Assembly (NCBI GenBank): GCA_013397455.1
Contig: VYZB01000134.1
Span: 1,264,917 to 1,328,916, forward strand
Source of the DNA: Crotophaga sulcirostris
Taxonomy: Eukaryota > Chordata > Aves > Cuculiformes > Crotophagidae
Reading direction: 5' to 3'
DNA length: 64,000 nt
Numbering within the stretch: the first letter of the stretch is position 1; the number at the start of each line of letters is the position of its first letter. Under the pieces are notes generated by a model, which saw nothing but the letters and a program-made list of their open reading frames with translations, had not been told where the DNA came from and did not search any database. Position numbers and translations under genes: made by a program. This document shows, piece by piece, positions 61,229 to 64,000 of this stretch.

Positions 61229-64000
61229 GAGAGGTGGAGAAAATAGAGCTGAATAAAGACAGTAGTGAAACAAACCCTGTTTACCCTCCCCTGTAGTGGT
61301 CAAGTGGTGCTCTGTGCAATAATACAAGGGGTAAATGCAGTTTCTTCTCCTCAATGGTAAGGTAGTTGGTACAGGAAGATTGTCAATGATGCTCTTGGTG
61401 TTGAGATTTCTTAGCAAGCGGTGACTGAGCTACACACAATGCTTAGGGATCCTTCCCTGATGCAAAGAGGGGTAAGTTGTTATGAACCCTTTTTGCTCTC
61501 CAAAAGGGTCCCTTGAGTCCCTAGCTCACTAACACAGCACCCCACCTTGCTTAAATTCCTGCAAAAGATCATTTTATTTTGGCACTTGCTTCACCAAAAA
61601 CACACTGCAGGCTGTGGTTCCCATTCTTTCCTCTCAGTGTAGGTATTTCTCCTGCAGGACATCTCACCCTACACCCAGGTAAAGGGACAAACCTTGAGGC
61701 TTGCTGACTCTGAAAAGCCCATACAAACCACAGCTTGTGGATTTCCTACCAGCTGCTGTTGAAAACAGCAATCTTCTGGTTCAGGACATATTTTAAACCC
61801 ATCATTTCTTCACATCCAGACCACCTCATGGCTCAGCTGCAGCTTGGCTGCTGGCACGAATAGCCAGAGCAGATCAAACCTCCCTCTAACACTGGAAATT
61901 TAAAAAAGAATTAATTTTCCTGTATAGACACAACCCTATGCACACTCCAACTCCACAACAGAGGAAGCAACCTGGTTGCTGTACATCGCAGTGGGTCCCC
62001 TCTGCTTGTCTGTACCTGGAGGTTTCTTGAACTGACAAGATCAGCAGCGAGTCCGCAGTGCTACACCACTGACTGCTTAAGCGAAGAGGACTTGTGCCTC
62101 TGGCACTCCATCCTCTGCTGTTGATGCTGATTTCTCACTGCTGCTCAGCACTGGCTGAAGAGATGCAGTGTGAGGTGGTGCACAGTGTGAGACATCTGTT
62201 GGAACTTCACACTTCCTATCGTGCTAAATGTGCTGTGCTACCCTTATTTCCCTTATGCTCGTCGCCACTGTACGTCAGGATGAATTCAGGGACTAGTTTT
62301 TCCTTTCCTCCATGGAATCTGGGAGAACAGTACTAGCCAGTCCTTCCTTTTTATTGTGTGGCTGCAGGCTTCCCACCAAATCCATGTCTTTGTAGGGTAG
62401 GGAATTGCTGTACATAACTTGTATTTTACTATATACTTATTCAATTCAACTAGTCGCAAATCCTTTTCTCAACAGTGGGATCAGTTAGCCCAAATTAAGG
62501 TAAGAAGGAAATCTACAGGCTCTGAAGTGCTATAATTACTACAAGGAAGGGCTGAATGTCCCACCCTTGCTAAATCGCGTGCTAGGATGCTCTGAAATAA
62601 CACCACAGAAAAGGAAGCAAAGGGGAAGCTGTAAGACAAATTGCAGCCCTGGAGGTCATTAGGAAACCATGGCCTCTATACAGACTCACAAAAGAATTCA
62701 CTTTGAAAACTGTGTGAGAGATTAAAAAGCTAGAGCCAAATGTGTATGGAGCTCCTGTTTCTGATCCAATTCCCTCATCCCATACGTAACTGTGGAAAAC
62801 ATTAGGCTAAATAAGTCCTTAATCAGTACTCATAAACCATTACCGAATAGTTTACACAGTACTGAGGGACTTTGCAGTCACATCAGGTCCCCTTTCCACT
62901 AAGCGTGCATCATTGCTCACAAGGGCAAATTAATTATCAAGATACCTGCTGCCGGATCACCAGTGCAATGGGTCACTGCCCTGCTCAGGACCCACCCAGG
63001 AGGCAACCCATAGCACAAACACAGAAAAATAAATGTGGAGCTTATTCACATCTTCAAAGCTCCCATTTTCTGAAGGACCCAAGCTGTGACTTGCAGGCTG
63101 CTCAGTACCATAACTGTGATCATGACTACACTTGGGGACTGTTTGTGGCATACAAGAAATGCATTTGATTGTTGCCATGGTAGTTCTTGATGGATAATGG
63201 ATAGCCCATTCAACAAAACTCATCAGCGAACCACTGGAAACACAGTTTAAGTGGCTAGGCTATGGATGTACAATAGGAAAGGTGGAGTGCAACGTTACTA
63301 AAGTAACTAAATTGGCCTGTCAATGGTTGATATGTTCCTTTTACAGGAACCTGATCAGAGTTGCAATAGCAGTTGAAGGAGAGCATTTCCAGAAACACAA
63401 AGTCTGATACCACTTTTTGTGCTGCATTATTTCACTCCTGTGTTGATTTCAGCATCAGATGGGTTTCCAGCAGTTCATGATCCAACCTGAGCCCATCCCT
63501 TTATGGTCAGTGGGCATCTCTGTCACTGACTTTTGCTGCTACTCATCCGCCTCAGCACTGTGCTGGGTATGCCAAGCCTCTTCTGAGCCTTGCCATACAT
63601 CTCTCTGTAACAACATTTCTATTACTTCTTTGTGTGTGCCTGAATTGGCTTTAAATAGAGCTGAACTTTCTGTAAGGTGAAGTAAGTGTAGCTTGTTAAC
63701 TCTGGGCAGTTTGACACAAGAGATGTGTGATTTGTTATGTTGTGTGGTTTAGAGAAATGACAAATGCATGTGATTTATGAACTGAATGCCTATCAGCATC
63801 ATGCAGGCTTGATGATAAGTGTTGCATTAACACTATTTATGGCATTGAATAAGAGCAAGGACTGTGAAGCTCGCAGTTTAGAGGGTTACAAATAATCAAG
63901 CAAACATTATATTCAGACACCAAGATTACCCTAAGGGTGGTTATCACCACCAGCTCTGCCAGTGACTCAACCCAATGTCTACACAAAGCAGCTGGGGCCA
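61229..64000. other. Intergenic, no gene seen
   Basis: No coding exon, RNA gene or repeat recognised to the end of the window. Confidence 0.65.

Noticed and set aside
60721..61230. A 169-codon plus-strand frame
   Set aside because: Its second half is the antisense of a CR1 3' end; the first half has no recognisable content.
57676..64000. Search for S100Z upstream of CRHBP
   Set aside because: Mammalian synteny predicts it, but no EF-hand loop or S100-like exon could be read on the minus strand. It probably lies beyond the window or is missing.

Overview
The window is vertebrate nuclear DNA, almost certainly from a bird. It has large AT-rich introns and sparse exons with GT-AG splice sites. 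CR1 LINE 3' ends with 8-bp tail repeats are scattered through it, and there is a solo LTR of an avian ERVL-like type. Two protein-coding genes can be read exon by exon, both on the minus strand. Upstream to downstream they are CRHBP (corticotropin-releasing hormone binding protein, about 57.6 to 47.5 kb) and AGGF1 (angiogenic factor with G-patch and FHA domains 1, 15.5 kb running off the left edge). This is the same order and orientation as in human 5q13 (S100Z-CRHBP-AGGF1), so the block is an old conserved vertebrate synteny.

1-15,530: 5' two-thirds of AGGF1. Coding exons 1 to 7 are complete and exon 8 is cut by the window edge. Together they give 438 codons: coiled coil, Tyr-rich segment, OCRE domain, basic NLS-like stretches, acidic region and the start of the FHA domain. 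Its introns hold a head-to-head CR1 pair around a 413-bp assembly gap, a short hAT-like inverted-repeat element and an ERVL-like solo LTR with a 5-bp target duplication. About 15.0-16.06 kb is a CpG island (with a 157-bp N gap) that contains exon 1 and the TATA-less promoter. Outward-facing CR1 fragments sit at both of its borders.

16.1-47.5 kb: about 31 kb of intergenic DNA. It holds five CR1 fragments (one at the promoter border, three other clear copies and one doubtful), some AT-rich blocks that could be regulatory, and no gene I can support.

47.5-57.6 kb: complete CRHBP with seven coding exons, 322 residues, all ten structural cysteines and the N-glycosylation site. It has a TATA box about 100 bp upstream of the ATG and a perfect RFX-type X-box just above that.

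57.7-64 kb: upstream flank of CRHBP with one CR1 copy. S100Z, expected next by synteny, was not found. CRHBP encodes a secreted ligand trap and AGGF1 a nuclear/secreted factor; nothing in the sequence suggests they work together beyond ancient linkage. I see no undescribed gene system. The most useful leads are the X-box-like sites in both promoters and the repeat insertions close to AGGF1 exons and promoter.
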